Shown piece by piece: positions 1 through 8,811 of a DNA stretch of 64,000 nucleotides (its first letter is position 1; every line of letters starts with the position of its first letter). Below the pieces are notes generated by a model that was not told the DNA's origin, searched no databases, and saw only the letters and a program-made list of their open reading frames with translations. The DNA lies in NCBI RefSeq assembly GCF_002923755.1, contig NZ_PGFZ01000007.1, positions 2,141 through 66,140 on the forward strand. Reading direction: 5' to 3'. Both the position numbers and the translations under genes were made by a program. This DNA comes from Methylovulum psychrotolerans. GTDB taxonomy: Bacteria > Pseudomonadota > Gammaproteobacteria > Methylococcales > Methylomonadaceae.

Positions 1-3000
1 GCACGGATTGCAGCGCGTCGTGGTGGAAGGTGCTGTTGATGAGGTCGCCTGCGGCGTTGCGCTGGTAGGCGTTGACAATCTCGTCGATGACGCCGCCCCG
101 GAAGTATTTGGCTTGCAGGACGGCTTGGTCGTCGTAGACCGCTTCCAGATGCTCGCCTTCCAAGTGGTAGTTTTTGGTGGTGGTGGGGTTGACGACTTTT
201 TTAATCCGGTAACCGCTGGGGTCGTAGGCGAAGCTGACGGCATCAGCGGTTACCAAACGGTTGTTGGCATCCCAAGTGAACACCAAGTTGCGGGCGTTGG
301 CGGGATCGCTGGGGAGGGCGATGGTTTTCAGGCTGCCGTTGTCGTCGTAGGTGTAATTTTCCAGTATCGGCCCAGTCAGGCTGCCGGTTTTGGTGCTTGC
401 CAAGCGGTTGCCGCTGGTGTAGCTGTGGTATAGGGTGCTGGTGGTCGGGGTCAGCGAGCCGGTGGTGGTGGTCAGGCGGTTGCCGACCGCGTCATAGGTG
501 TAGGACTCGTCGCTGGTGACGGTGCCGGCATAATCGGCGCTGAGCAGGTAGTAGGCGGGGCTGTAGGTATAGTTGCGGGCGACGTTGAGCTGGCCGGTGC
601 CGCCGGAGTCAGTTTGGCTGAGGATGTTGCCGACCGCATCGCGGACATAGCTGCTGTTGTTGACGGTTTTGCCGGTGGCGGTGGTGTTTTGCAACTGGGT
701 GAGCCTGCCTGCGGCATCGTAGCCGTAATGGCTGTGGCCGCCGTTGCTGAGAATGCGGTCGAGCAGGCGGCCGGCCGCGTCATAATGGTAGCTGACTTGC
801 AGGTAGGCGGGGTTGGCTTCCGCCACCAAGCGGTTGGTGTTGTCGTATTGGTAGGTGGTTATTTCGCTTTGGTAGTCGGTTTTGGTTTTGAGGTTGCCGA
901 CCAAGTCATAGGCCCAAGCCAGCTTTTTGTTTTGGCGGCTGTCGGTCTTGCTTTTTAGCTGGTGTTTGGATGTGTAGGTATAGGTGTAGGTTACGGCGGC
1001 GTTTTGGCTGCTGACCAGATCGCCAAAGTCGTCGTAAATGGCCGATTCGCTGCTGCCGTCGGCCAGATCGGTTTGGGTGTTGCGGTTGAGCAGGTCGTAA
1101 GTATATTGGCTGGTTTGGCCTTTGCGGTCGGTTGTTTGGATTAGGTTACCGGCTTCGTCGTAGACAAAGGTTTGGGTTTTATCGGTTGGGGCTTCTATCA
1201 GGGGATCGACGACTTCAGTCAGGCGGCCCAGATCGTCATAATTAAAGGTTGTGGTGCGGGAAAGTGCGTCCCGCACGGTAAGGCGGTTGCCGAGCAGGTC
1301 GTAACTGTAGGTGGTGCCGGCGTTGGCGGCGTTTTTGCTGACGGTCTGGCGGTTGAGTTCGTCATAAGCCCGCCATTCGGTACAGCCGTTGGTGTTGAGC
1401 GGCTGGTAATCGGGGGCGGTGGTGTCGGTGTGTTCGTTGGCGTCGATGAGGCAATACAGGTTGCCGTTGGCATCATATTTATATTGGGTGCTGTTGCCCA
1501 ACGGGTCGGTAGTTTGGAGCAGATGCCCAGTTTTGTCGTAGGTGCTTTTTGCCGTTTCGCCGTTGGCGTTGGTGACGGCGATAGGATGGCCGGCGAGGTC
1601 GTATTGCGTTTCGGTGCGCCGCCCGTTGCCGTCAATGACGGCGGTTTTGCGGTTCATGGCATCGTATTCGTAGCGGGTGACGTGGCCGTTGGCATCGGTG
1701 GTCTTGATGACATTGCCCGCTTCGTCATAAGCAAAGCTGGTGTTGGCACCTAAAACGTCTTTGCTGCTGATGCGGCGGTCGGCGGCATCGTATTGGTGGG
1801 TGGCTTCGGTGCAGACCACATAGCCGCCAGTGGGGGCGGCGCAGTTGGGGCGGGTGACGGTGGTCGGGTAAGACATTTTTTCTTGGTAGACTTGGCCGTT
1901 CGCGTCAAATACGGTCTCATGGATATTGCCGTCGGGGTCGGTGGTTGTGACCAGGCGGTCAAGGTCGTCGTAGGTGTAATGGGTCGTTTGCGCCACCAAG
2001 GCCGGGACGGTCGGGGAGGTTTGCCGATACAGGGTTGCGCTTTGTTTGCGGCCTAGGGCATCGTAGGTGAAATGGGTATGGATGGTTTTTCCGGAGCCTT
2101 TGATGTTAACGTCGGAAACATTGAGGCCGTTGCTGACGGTTTCGTAGGTGTATTGGGTGACGCGCTTGCGGGTGGCATCGGTCGGGTCGATGTATTCGGT
2201 CAGGGTGTTTAGGGTGCCGTTGCTGTTCCAGCAATAGTCACGCAGGGTGACATTGGTGAGCGCTTGCCCGGCTTGGGTCAATTTCGACAGTGTCACCGAT
2301 TGCGGCTTGCCGATTTTGCTGCATGTGCCGGCGGCGGTGTAATAGGTGGTGCTGGTGGTGATGTTGCGTTTGTCTTTGACAGCGGCGACTTGGTCGTAGG
2401 GGCCATAACTGGTGTCGGTCGTATAGTTAAAGGCATCTTGTTCGCGGCTGACGTTGCCGAAGTTGTCGCTGGCGGTGTCGGCGATGGTTTTGCCGTTCAG
2501 GTAGCTGTATTGGGTGGCGTAGCCCAGCGCGTCGTATTTTTTGTTGCGCAGGCCGTCATTTTGGCTTTCGAAGATCAGGACGGCACCGTCCGGTTCTTGT
2601 AGTTTGGTCATGAAACCGTCGGCATCGTAGGTATAGGTACGGACTCCGCCTCTGGGGTCGGTGACGCGGGTGATTTTACGGAACAGGTCGTAATCGAGGG
2701 CTTCAGTATGGCCTAGGGCGTTGCTGTAGTTGAAGACCCGGCCATTGCTATAATAGTTGAAAGTGGTTTTGACGGCTTGAGTGCCGCGCAGTAAGGGCAG
2801 GATGATTTCGTGCAGCAGATGCCCGTTCTGGTAGGTGTAAGTGATCTTTTCTTGTAAGGGGTTGGTTTTAGCGGTCAAATCATCGCCCGTATAGTCATAA
2901 TGCCATGTCCGCCCCGTCCAGTCGGTGATGTCTTGGATGCGTTTGGTCGTGCCGTAATAGGTGAACGTTAAGCCAGTGCGGGCGGCAATGTTCAGGTTGT

Positions 3001-3793
3001 CTTTGACGGTGCTTAAGCGGCCGCTGGCGTCGTACGCCAACGTCAATTTGTCGCCCCAAGGGTTTTCTATGGTTTTTAGGCGGGCTTTGGTGTTAGGGGT
3101 CGCTTTCAGGTTGCCTGTGACGGTCTCGAAGGTGTATTTCACTCCGTTACGGAAGGTTAGGGTATGCTGTCCGGTGGCGCTGTCCAAGGTCAGTTGGTCA
3201 AAAACCCCTTTGGGGTTGGTGACGGCGAAGGTGGTCTCGTTGACCAAAAAGTTTTGCTCGCCGCCGCGCTCGTCGGTGTAGGTGATGGAGGAGGTTTTGC
3301 CGTTGCCGTTTTCGGGCTTGGCGGTTGTGCCGCAATTGGGGCAGATGCCGAAATCGTTGGACTCCAGGCGCATCCCATAAGAATGCACCCAGCCGTAACC
3401 TAGCCCTATATCGACGGCTGTGGCGCTGGCGGCGCTGTTGTAGGTACGCGTAAAGACATAGTTCAAGTCATTGCGCCCGCGGATTTGGATGTCCGTTTCG
3501 TCATGATAGTTGTTGCCGGAGACCGTGGATACGGGATCTGCCGTGGAAGGGGTGCGGATTTTGTCGTTATTGACGGTGGCGACTAAAACTTTGTCGGTGA
3601 ACTGGTCGTTATTAAACACAGGTGTGGCCGATACGGCGCCGGTGTTGATGGCGGTGGCGGTTTGGAGCGTGGTGTTGGCGTCCACATAGCTGCCCGCCAC
3701 GGCAAGTTGTGCCGCTGCTGAGGTAAGGACGGCCAAGGTTGCGATAGCGCGGTGCAAACGGGTCAAGCTTAAATGCGAAGGGGTCTTGTTCAT
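1..3793 (-). CDS. RHS/YD-repeat secreted protein, 3' end beyond the window
   Basis: An open frame of about 1264 codons runs from an ATG at 3793 off the left edge with no stop, so the protein is N-terminally complete and C-terminally cut. The first ~35 residues form a signal peptide (basic start, Ala/Leu-rich core ending in AVAG). Residues ~95-145 (IQIRGRNDLNYVFTRTYN, GLGYGWVHSYGMRL) look like the domain usually found ahead of RHS shells, followed by a CPNCG pair of cysteines. From residue ~260 to the edge there are dozens of YD repeats (TYDALGRK, YDEAGNVIKTTDANG and similar). The last visible residues (FHHDALQSV) resemble the run-in to the RHS core, so the core and any variable C-terminal tip lie outside. 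The ATG is 5 nt past the stop of the transglutaminase-like gene with no clear ribosome binding site, suggesting translational coupling. RHS shells enclose and deliver C-terminal cargo; the cargo is unknown here. Confidence 0.9.
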   Translation of the reverse strand, partial: MNKTPSHLSLTRLHRAIATLAVLTSAAAQLAVAGSYVDANTTLQTATAINTGAVSATPVFNNDQFTDKVLVATVNNDKIRTPSTADPVSTVSGNNYHDETDIQIRGRNDLNYVFTRTYNSAASATAVDIGLGYGWVHSYGMRLESNDFGICPNCGTTAKPENGNGKTSSITYTDERGGEQNFLVNETTFAVTNPKGVFDQLTLDSATGQHTLTFRNGVKYTFETVTGNLKATPNTKARLKTIENPWGDKLTLAYDASGRLSTVKDNLNIAARTGLTFTYYGTTKRIQDITDWTGRTWHYDYTGDDLTAKTNPLQEKITYTYQNGHLLHEIILPLLRGTQAVKTTFNYYSNGRVFNYSNALGHTEALDYDLFRKITRVTDPRGGVRTYTYDADGFMTKLQEPDGAVLIFESQNDGLRNKKYDALGYATQYSYLNGKTIADTASDNFGNVSREQDAFNYTTDTSYGPYDQVAAVKDKRNITTSTTYYTAAGTCSKIGKPQSVTLSKLTQAGQALTNVTLRDYCWNSNGTLNTLTEYIDPTDATRKRVTQYTYETVSNGLNVSDVNIKGSGKTIHTHFTYDALGRKQSATLYRQTSPTVPALVAQTTHYTYDDLDRLVTTTDPDGNIHETVFDANGQVYQEKMSYPTTVTRPNCAAPTGGYVVCTEATHQYDAADRRISSKDVLGANTSFAYDEAGNVIKTTDANGHVTRYEYDAMNRKTAVIDGNGRRTETQYDLAGHPIAVTNANGETAKSTYDKTGHLLQTTDPLGNSTQYKYDANGNLYCLIDANEHTDTTAPDYQPLNTNGCTEWRAYDELNRQTVSKNAANAGTTYSYDLLGNRLTVRDALSRTTTFNYDDLGRLTEVVDPLIEAPTDKTQTFVYDEAGNLIQTTDRKGQTSQYTYDLLNRNTQTDLADGSSESAIYDDFGDLVSSQNAAVTYTYTYTSKHQLKSKTDSRQNKKLAWAYDLVGNLKTKTDYQSEITTYQYDNTNRLVAEANPAYLQVSYHYDAAGRLLDRILSNGGHSHYGYDAAGRLTQLQNTTATGKTVNNSSYVRDAVGNILSQTDSGGTGQLNVARNYTYSPAYYLLSADYAGTVTSDESYTYDAVGNRLTTTTGSLTPTTSTLYHSYTSGNRLASTKTGSLTGPILENYTYDDNGSLKTIALPSDPANARNLVFTWDANNRLVTADAVSFAYDPSGYRIKKVVNPTTTKNYHLEGEHLEAVYDDQAVLQAKYFRGGVIDEIVNAYQRNAAGDLINSTFHHDALQSV

Positions 3794-3798
3794 GGCGT

Positions 3799-6429
3799 TT
3801 ATTTTGTGAGGTTGTTGATTTCGAAAGCCATCGACGTTAAGCGGTTGTCGGCAGTTGAATATTCTTTGTGGATATCGACGGTAAACCGATAAGTCGTTCC
3901 TATCGTCAATTTGGACGGGATTAGGTATTCGGCCCAAGATTTGCTTAGATCCCGATCATAGAGGTTGCTGCGGATGTTGGCGATGTTGGTTGTTTCTTGG
4001 GCATCATTAGCGGGCGGTGCCGTGCGGTAAACATATAAGCTTTTGTCGAAGGGGTCTGGAGTATGCTTGGTATCGAAATAATCGAAATATTTTTGCCCAA
4101 TCATCTGTGGGATGATGGTGTTTTTCCAGTCATTGTTAATGCCATTAAGTAGATCCGCTTTTGAACCGGATATCGCTGTGCCGTCACAGGTTGTGCCTGT
4201 ATAAGAACCTTCCGGCGAAGCATTTATGGAGCTTATTTGATCGGATACGCATTTTGACCAGCCATAGAGGCCAGAATTTGGCGTATAAGAATACTGTCCA
4301 TACGATTTGCGTAAATCACTGGTATTTTGCCCAATGGTGGCCTGAAAAAGATCGAAGGTGCTGCCGTTGGTGGCGTGCTTCCAAGTTGCAGGGGCGGTCG
4401 TGCCAATGGTGAACGGGCTGTAGGTGAATGCGGTGGCGGGATTGCCTATGCTGAAGCCTAAAGCGCCATAGAGGCCGGGCAAGGTGTCGGCGGTGGCGTT
4501 CTTTTTAGGGTTAAGCAAGGTTGCGCCGTTGCTTAGCGCCATTTGGATGCCGCGTACTGTTGATACGGCATCATACCCGGTCAGTTCTTGCCATGTTTCA
4601 TGCTCTAGGGATGAGGTGATATGCCCTAAAAACTCAAATTGGCGGTTGGAATAGGTCAGGGGTGTGTCGTTGGTGCGGTACGAGCCTGCGATGGTGATGC
4701 CTTTCATATCAATTAACAGGCCACCGGGTAAGATTGAAAATGCCGTGCCGTCGATGTATTCGGCTTCATGTGTCGAGCTGACGATGCCCAAAAAACCGAC
4801 GATGGGGGTTTTGGCTTTCATTAACAGGTCGGCGCGTTGGAATTGTTCGCGGACTTTGGTGTAATACTGGGTGGCGGCGACATAGAGCAGGCCGCCCGTT
4901 AGGGCATCTAACGCGGGTTTGTTGTCTAACAGCGTTGGGTCGGAACTGTCCCAACCGTTCTTGGTGGCATCGACAAACGGTGTGCAATTTAGCCCGCTGG
5001 CTTTGTCGCATCCTGATTCGTTAGGGTTGAAGACAATTTTATAAGTGTCATTGGCGGTTAACAATTGGTTGGCCGCGTTATGGACTTGTTGCCAATTGGA
5101 CGATTCGCCGCCGGTGGCGATCAGATAATAACCGCCAAGAATACCGTAATAAGTGGCGGAAACGGTGTTGTCATCCGTGCCGCCTGTCGGGTCGGGGGTG
5201 CCGTCCATAGATACATAAATGGTGTAAGCGTCGCCGACTTTTGGGTTGTAGCCGACTATTGTGCCTGAACCGCCGAGCGGGCGGGCGATTTCAACGCCGC
5301 CCAGTCGGGTGACAACATTGGGGATATTGCCGGGCGGAGGGAATTCGGTCGCTAGGGTCAGGCGTTTTGTGTTCAGTTCCGCCAATAAAGGGTTGCCTGC
5401 ACCCAAGGTTGCGGTAAAGGTACCGCCGCCTGTTAATGGGGCGACTATTCCAACGGTGATGGATAGCCGCTTACCCCAATCTTTGGCTTCTGTGCCGACG
5501 GCGGCGGTATCATGTGAGGCCACCGAATCATAATGGCGGACGCTCCCTATGCCGCCCACTACTTTAAAAGGCAATGAGGCGGGCAGTAGGCCGTCGTGTA
5601 TTTCGATGATTTGCCCGGCATCGGCAACATCTTCTAGGGTATTGCCGGGTTTGTTGGCCCGTAACCAAGTGCCGATTTGCTCTTCTAAAATAGTCAGCGG
5701 GTTTTTGTCTTTGCGGAGCAAGGTATCGGTTGCCGAGTTTTTAATGGCGTTGTAATAGCCGGTGTAGTCGAAACTTAAGGCGCTATAAGGGTCTATGTTT
5801 AAACCGTTGTAGGTTTTTTGTTTAAAGCTGCCGTCCAGCGGTACCCAATCGCAACGCGCCGCGTAACTGGCTAGTGAACAGTCTACGGTTGACGGTAGGG
5901 TCAGGCCGCGGTATTGCTCAAAAGGCACCAATACTTCAGACCAGACATGTTCAAAATCAACCGTGCTGCGGTCGGCCGCAAGGGCAACTTTTTGGATGCC
6001 CTGGTCTTTTAATACTTGTACGGCCACATCAAGATTCGCGATGCCTAGCCAATTGGTGAATTGTGCGGCGGGCATCCGTACGGTTGCGACGGCATAACGG
6101 GCGGGGATGTTCCGCGCCCGCATCATGGCGATTAGGGCGGTGGCGATATCGACATCGCTGCCGCGTTGGGCATTGAAGGTGTTGACCGAGCCGGAGCGTG
6201 AGCCGTGGTAAGTCGAAAATTCGAAATTATTGTGGACGTATTCGTAAATGGCGACCGCAGTACCCAGTTGCCCGGCTTTGGCGGCCAAGGGTGCAGCATC
6301 ACTGCCCGTGAAGACAATTTCAGGGGTTTGGAGTTGTGCCGCTAGGGCTTGCTGTTGCGGTAAGGCCGCTAATCCCAAAAAAGCAACGGTTAATAGGGGG
6401 ATTCTTGACAACAATAGACGGTTTGGCAT
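3799..6429 (-). CDS. Secreted transglutaminase-fold protein of RHS operon
   Basis: 876 residues with a signal peptide (LLTVAFLGLAALPQQQALA, cleavage near residue 31). Residues ~55-200 carry the transglutaminase-like core: YEYVHNNFEF, then GSDVDIATALIAMMRARNIPAR (aligned by eye, gapless, to the usual GvCxdxA...LLRaxGIPAR), EHVWSEVLVP and DWVPLDGSF. The expected catalytic His (H161) and Asp (D199) are present, but the nucleophile position is Asp92 instead of Cys, so ordinary cross-linking activity is doubtful. The remaining ~650 residues show no family I recognise. AAGGA lies a few bases upstream of the ATG. It is 12 nt downstream of the small secreted protein and 5 nt upstream of the RHS gene, in one operon. 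I infer a periplasmic or surface partner of the RHS protein, perhaps a peptide-binding or inactive transglutaminase. Confidence 0.85.
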   Translation of the reverse strand: MPNRLLLSRIPLLTVAFLGLAALPQQQALAAQLQTPEIVFTGSDAAPLAAKAGQLGTAVAIYEYVHNNFEFSTYHGSRSGSVNTFNAQRGSDVDIATALIAMMRARNIPARYAVATVRMPAAQFTNWLGIANLDVAVQVLKDQGIQKVALAADRSTVDFEHVWSEVLVPFEQYRGLTLPSTVDCSLASYAARCDWVPLDGSFKQKTYNGLNIDPYSALSFDYTGYYNAIKNSATDTLLRKDKNPLTILEEQIGTWLRANKPGNTLEDVADAGQIIEIHDGLLPASLPFKVVGGIGSVRHYDSVASHDTAAVGTEAKDWGKRLSITVGIVAPLTGGGTFTATLGAGNPLLAELNTKRLTLATEFPPPGNIPNVVTRLGGVEIARPLGGSGTIVGYNPKVGDAYTIYVSMDGTPDPTGGTDDNTVSATYYGILGGYYLIATGGESSNWQQVHNAANQLLTANDTYKIVFNPNESGCDKASGLNCTPFVDATKNGWDSSDPTLLDNKPALDALTGGLLYVAATQYYTKVREQFQRADLLMKAKTPIVGFLGIVSSTHEAEYIDGTAFSILPGGLLIDMKGITIAGSYRTNDTPLTYSNRQFEFLGHITSSLEHETWQELTGYDAVSTVRGIQMALSNGATLLNPKKNATADTLPGLYGALGFSIGNPATAFTYSPFTIGTTAPATWKHATNGSTFDLFQATIGQNTSDLRKSYGQYSYTPNSGLYGWSKCVSDQISSINASPEGSYTGTTCDGTAISGSKADLLNGINNDWKNTIIPQMIGQKYFDYFDTKHTPDPFDKSLYVYRTAPPANDAQETTNIANIRSNLYDRDLSKSWAEYLIPSKLTIGTTYRFTVDIHKEYSTADNRLTSMAFEINNLTK

Positions 6430-6441
6430 GGCAAGTCCTTA

Positions 6442-7119
6442 TTAGTGGTTGGCCTGGGTAGGGGTGGGTGCGGAGGTTTTCGCAGGTGCGGTGCTGCGGA
6501 ATAATGCCCGCAGGGTCGGCGAATGGTGTTTTATGGGTTTTCTTAATACACTGTGCTGTTGGGGTTCGAGCTTATCGCGGAACGCCATTAGCCGTAATAA
6601 GCGGGGCGTTTTTGCGTTGTTGTCGGCAAGGATATTTTCTAGGTGTTTTGCCCAACGCTCATACAGTTGCCCGCGTTGTTGGCTTATCGGAAAACCGCTT
6701 GAATATAAGGTTTGTTGTTGTGCCATTAGCCCGGCTTCTTGGTGCAGTGAGGCAGCTACATCCAACGCTTTGGTTTGCGCGGCTTTGCGTGAGTTTTCTC
6801 TGAGCGTCTGTTGTTGGGCCTGGTCAGGTGTCAGGGCGGCGTTGCTGTTATGCGGTTTAATTTGTATAAGCTGTTGTTCGGCGGCAATTAAGTTGTCTAA
6901 GGTTGTGCGCAACTGTGATAAGGCGGCTTGTCCGGCGGGGTCGGCGGCATCTTTAGGCTGTTTGGCTAAAAGGATGTTGCGGCCTATTTCACGGATGGCC
7001 GCTAATTTTTCGGGCGGCAATTCGCCTGCTTGGGCATCTTTGCCCGTGTTTGGAAGGGCTAGCGCCGATGCGGTTTGGAGTATCCCGGCCAGTAATAGTG
7101 AAGATAAAAAAAGACGCAT
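6442..7119 (-). CDS. Small secreted protein of the RHS operon, unknown function
   Basis: 225 residues. The frame is open to 7386, but I start at 7119: that ATG has AAGGAG at good distance and begins a clean signal peptide (MRLFLSSLLLAGILQTASALA). The upstream open stretch lies inside the next gene. The mature part is Gln/Ala/Leu-rich and probably mostly helical (LSQLRTTLDNLIAAEQQLIQ, AAQTKALDVAASLHQEAG), with a basic C-terminal third ending in a Pro/Thr/Ala tail. No cysteines, metal sites or known domain were seen. It sits 11 nt after the toroid/LRR gene and 12 nt before the transglutaminase-like gene, so it is very likely co-expressed with both and may be a periplasmic adaptor. That role is inference only. 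Confidence 0.75.
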   Translation of the reverse strand: MRLFLSSLLLAGILQTASALALPNTGKDAQAGELPPEKLAAIREIGRNILLAKQPKDAADPAGQAALSQLRTTLDNLIAAEQQLIQIKPHNSNAALTPDQAQQQTLRENSRKAAQTKALDVAASLHQEAGLMAQQQTLYSSGFPISQQRGQLYERWAKHLENILADNNAKTPRLLRLMAFRDKLEPQQHSVLRKPIKHHSPTLRALFRSTAPAKTSAPTPTQANH

Positions 7120-7130
7120 TGAAATTCTCC

Positions 7131-8438
7131 TTAGCAGGCTTGGAAACGGCGGATATGGCGCATAATGGCGGCTAATGCCAATGCCAACAGTATTTGCCCA
7201 GGTAACGGTAAGGCGGGTACAGGGGTACTGGCCTGTTGCCCTTGTGCATTGGCCAACAGTGCGCCGGGGCTGGTGACCGGATTGCCAGCCAGTTGCAGGG
7301 TCGTCAGTTGGGTTAAATTCTGCAATGGGCTTTGGTCGGTAATGTTGTTGTTGCGCAGATCGGCGCTGGTCAGGTTGACCGCCCATTCTAGGCCGGTGAG
7401 GCTGTCAATGCCTTTGCCTACAGCGGATAAGCTGGTCAGTTGGGCGAGTTGCCCACGGTTTAGGCTATCCATGGCATTGCGCCCTAGAGCTTGGTTGATG
7501 GCTTGGCGTAAGGCTTGGTCGGGTATGGTTACGGCTGTCGCCAAACTGGGGAGTTTGCTGGCGGTGGCTAAGGCGCGGGTCGCTAAGGCGGTGATGTAAG
7601 CATCGCCCGCTGTGGCAGTTGTGGTGTCGCCGTTCCATTTCCAACTGCCGTCTGCCGCTTGGCTGTTAGTGAGGTTGGTTAAAAATGCGGTGGTTTTGGC
7701 ACTGTCGCCAGCGGCCTGCGCGGCCTGCGCGGCCTGCGCGGCCAGCGCTTGGAGTAAGGGCGGCGCATTGGTGTCAACCAACACAGCTAAGGTGTTGAGG
7801 GCATTGGTGATATTAGTGCTGAGCGTTGTGTCCCTTCCGGTATAAAGTGCGAGGGCTTGGACGACTATCGCAGTGGTTGCGGGGTCGCTGCTGTCGGCAG
7901 GGTTGATTGCCCAGCCTTTATCATTAGCGGCGGTGTGCTGGGTGCTTTTGAGGTAGTTGAGCGCCCCGGTGATGTTTACGCCCGTTTGGTTCAGTTTGTT
8001 GTACGCGATCAACGCCAAGGCGGTATCGATGGCCGAACTGGTGTAGTTAGATGACAGACCCCAACCATAGTAGGCTGTGCCGACAGATTCTTGGGCATCT
8101 TTTAGGTAGGCTTGGGCGGTGCTGACATCGTCGCCATGGCTGATGAGCGCCCGTGCGAATCTTGCGGTCAGGTCGACATTGTTGCTGGCGTGGTTTTCTA
8201 ACCAAGTCAAACCTTCATAATAGTCTTTTTGCTGGTTGGAGGCGGACTCAAAGGCTTGAATTACCGCACTGGTGTAGACGGGCTGGATGTCTATGGCGGA
8301 AGTCCCCCAGCTGCCGTCGGCATTTTGCTTAGAAGACAGCCAGGTTATGGCGTTTTTGATATTGGTGTCGTAGAGGTCGGCGTGGGCTGCGCTGCTGATT
8401 GACAGCAATAGGGTTATCCAGACTTTGTTGAATTTCAT
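7131..8438 (-). CDS. Exported alpha/alpha-toroid (prenyltransferase-like) and LRR protein with sorting-like tail
   Basis: 435 residues, first gene of the four-gene operon. A signal peptide (WITLLLSISSAAHA) is followed by four squalene-cyclase/prenyltransferase-like helical repeats: AITWLSSKQNADGSWG (~30), YYGWGLSSNYTSSAIDTAL (~123), LKSTQHTAANDKGWAINP (~165) and TNSQAADGSWKWNGD (~255). DGSW resembles the QW motif of that fold; no DxDD cyclase acid motif was seen, so an enzymatic terpene cyclase is unlikely. Residues ~305-395 form a short internalin-like leucine-rich region (LTGLEWAVNLTSADLRNNNI, LTTLQLAGNPV). The tail has VPALPLPGQ, a hydrophobic helix and RHIRR, resembling IPTL-CTERM type sorting signals. 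A nine-base repeat encodes an AAQ run near residue 235. I infer a surface- or outer-membrane-anchored binding protein. Confidence 0.8.
   Translation of the reverse strand: MKFNKVWITLLLSISSAAHADLYDTNIKNAITWLSSKQNADGSWGTSAIDIQPVYTSAVIQAFESASNQQKDYYEGLTWLENHASNNVDLTARFARALISHGDDVSTAQAYLKDAQESVGTAYYGWGLSSNYTSSAIDTALALIAYNKLNQTGVNITGALNYLKSTQHTAANDKGWAINPADSSDPATTAIVVQALALYTGRDTTLSTNITNALNTLAVLVDTNAPPLLQALAAQAAQAAQAAGDSAKTTAFLTNLTNSQAADGSWKWNGDTTTATAGDAYITALATRALATASKLPSLATAVTIPDQALRQAINQALGRNAMDSLNRGQLAQLTSLSAVGKGIDSLTGLEWAVNLTSADLRNNNITDQSPLQNLTQLTTLQLAGNPVTSPGALLANAQGQQASTPVPALPLPGQILLALALAAIMRHIRRFQAC
7711..7743. repeat. 9-bp tandem repeat inside the toroid gene
   Basis: Three exact copies of gcggcctgc plus a fourth with one change (gcggccagc). 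Translated on the minus strand it gives repeating Ala-Ala-Gln. The unit is a multiple of three, so slippage would change length without a frameshift. Confidence 0.85.
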
Positions 8439-8811
8439 AAATAATGTCCGTCATGAATTTTGATGGCAAAAATCAATGGTTTTTGGGTGTTAGGCCGTTT
8501 ATTTTGGGATTGTCCTTCTGCCAACAGAGTGCTGTCGGATGTAATATGCCTAAATGATAGGGGGGCAGTTATCAAAATAATGGGCAATAATTTGCCTGTA
8601 CGCCTAAATAATGTTTTACGGCGCGGTAAAAGTTATCATTTTGTGAATTTTTCTGGTTTTTGATGTTTTATAGCGCCGCTCTGGCAAGCTCATTAGTGTC
8701 CTAAGCTTCTTTGTATGGGCAAATGCCGCCCCCCTAAAATCACTGGGTGTCATTTAGGGGGAAGCTTCCCTGCTATACGGGGATGCCGAAAGGCAACAAG
8801 TTGTTTGTCGG
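8439..8811. other. Intergenic region upstream of the RHS operon
   Basis: About 370 bases that should hold the promoter of the minus-strand operon. A 67-codon open frame on the plus strand (8460-8663) has no ribosome binding site or recognisable protein character and is not called. No convincing -35/-10 pair was found. The right part holds the nested inverted repeat at 8703-8767. Confidence 0.5.
8703..8767. repeat. Nested inverted repeat between the orphan gene and the RHS operon
   Basis: Outer arms AAGCTTC and GAAGCTT enclose an inner stem CCCCCTAAAAT / ATTTAGGGG with one bulged base. It lies about 45 nt past the stop of the 8812-9381 gene. There is no T tract, so it may be a non-canonical terminator or an mRNA-stabilising hairpin. 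Confidence 0.6.

Noticed and set aside
1-3793. Several open frames on the plus strand and short minus frames across the RHS gene
   Set aside because: They are shadows of the long minus-strand YD-repeat frame, which is open throughout.
8460-8663. Plus-strand 67-codon open frame in the promoter region of the RHS operon
   Set aside because: No ribosome binding site, no protein-like pattern, opposite to the operon it would face.
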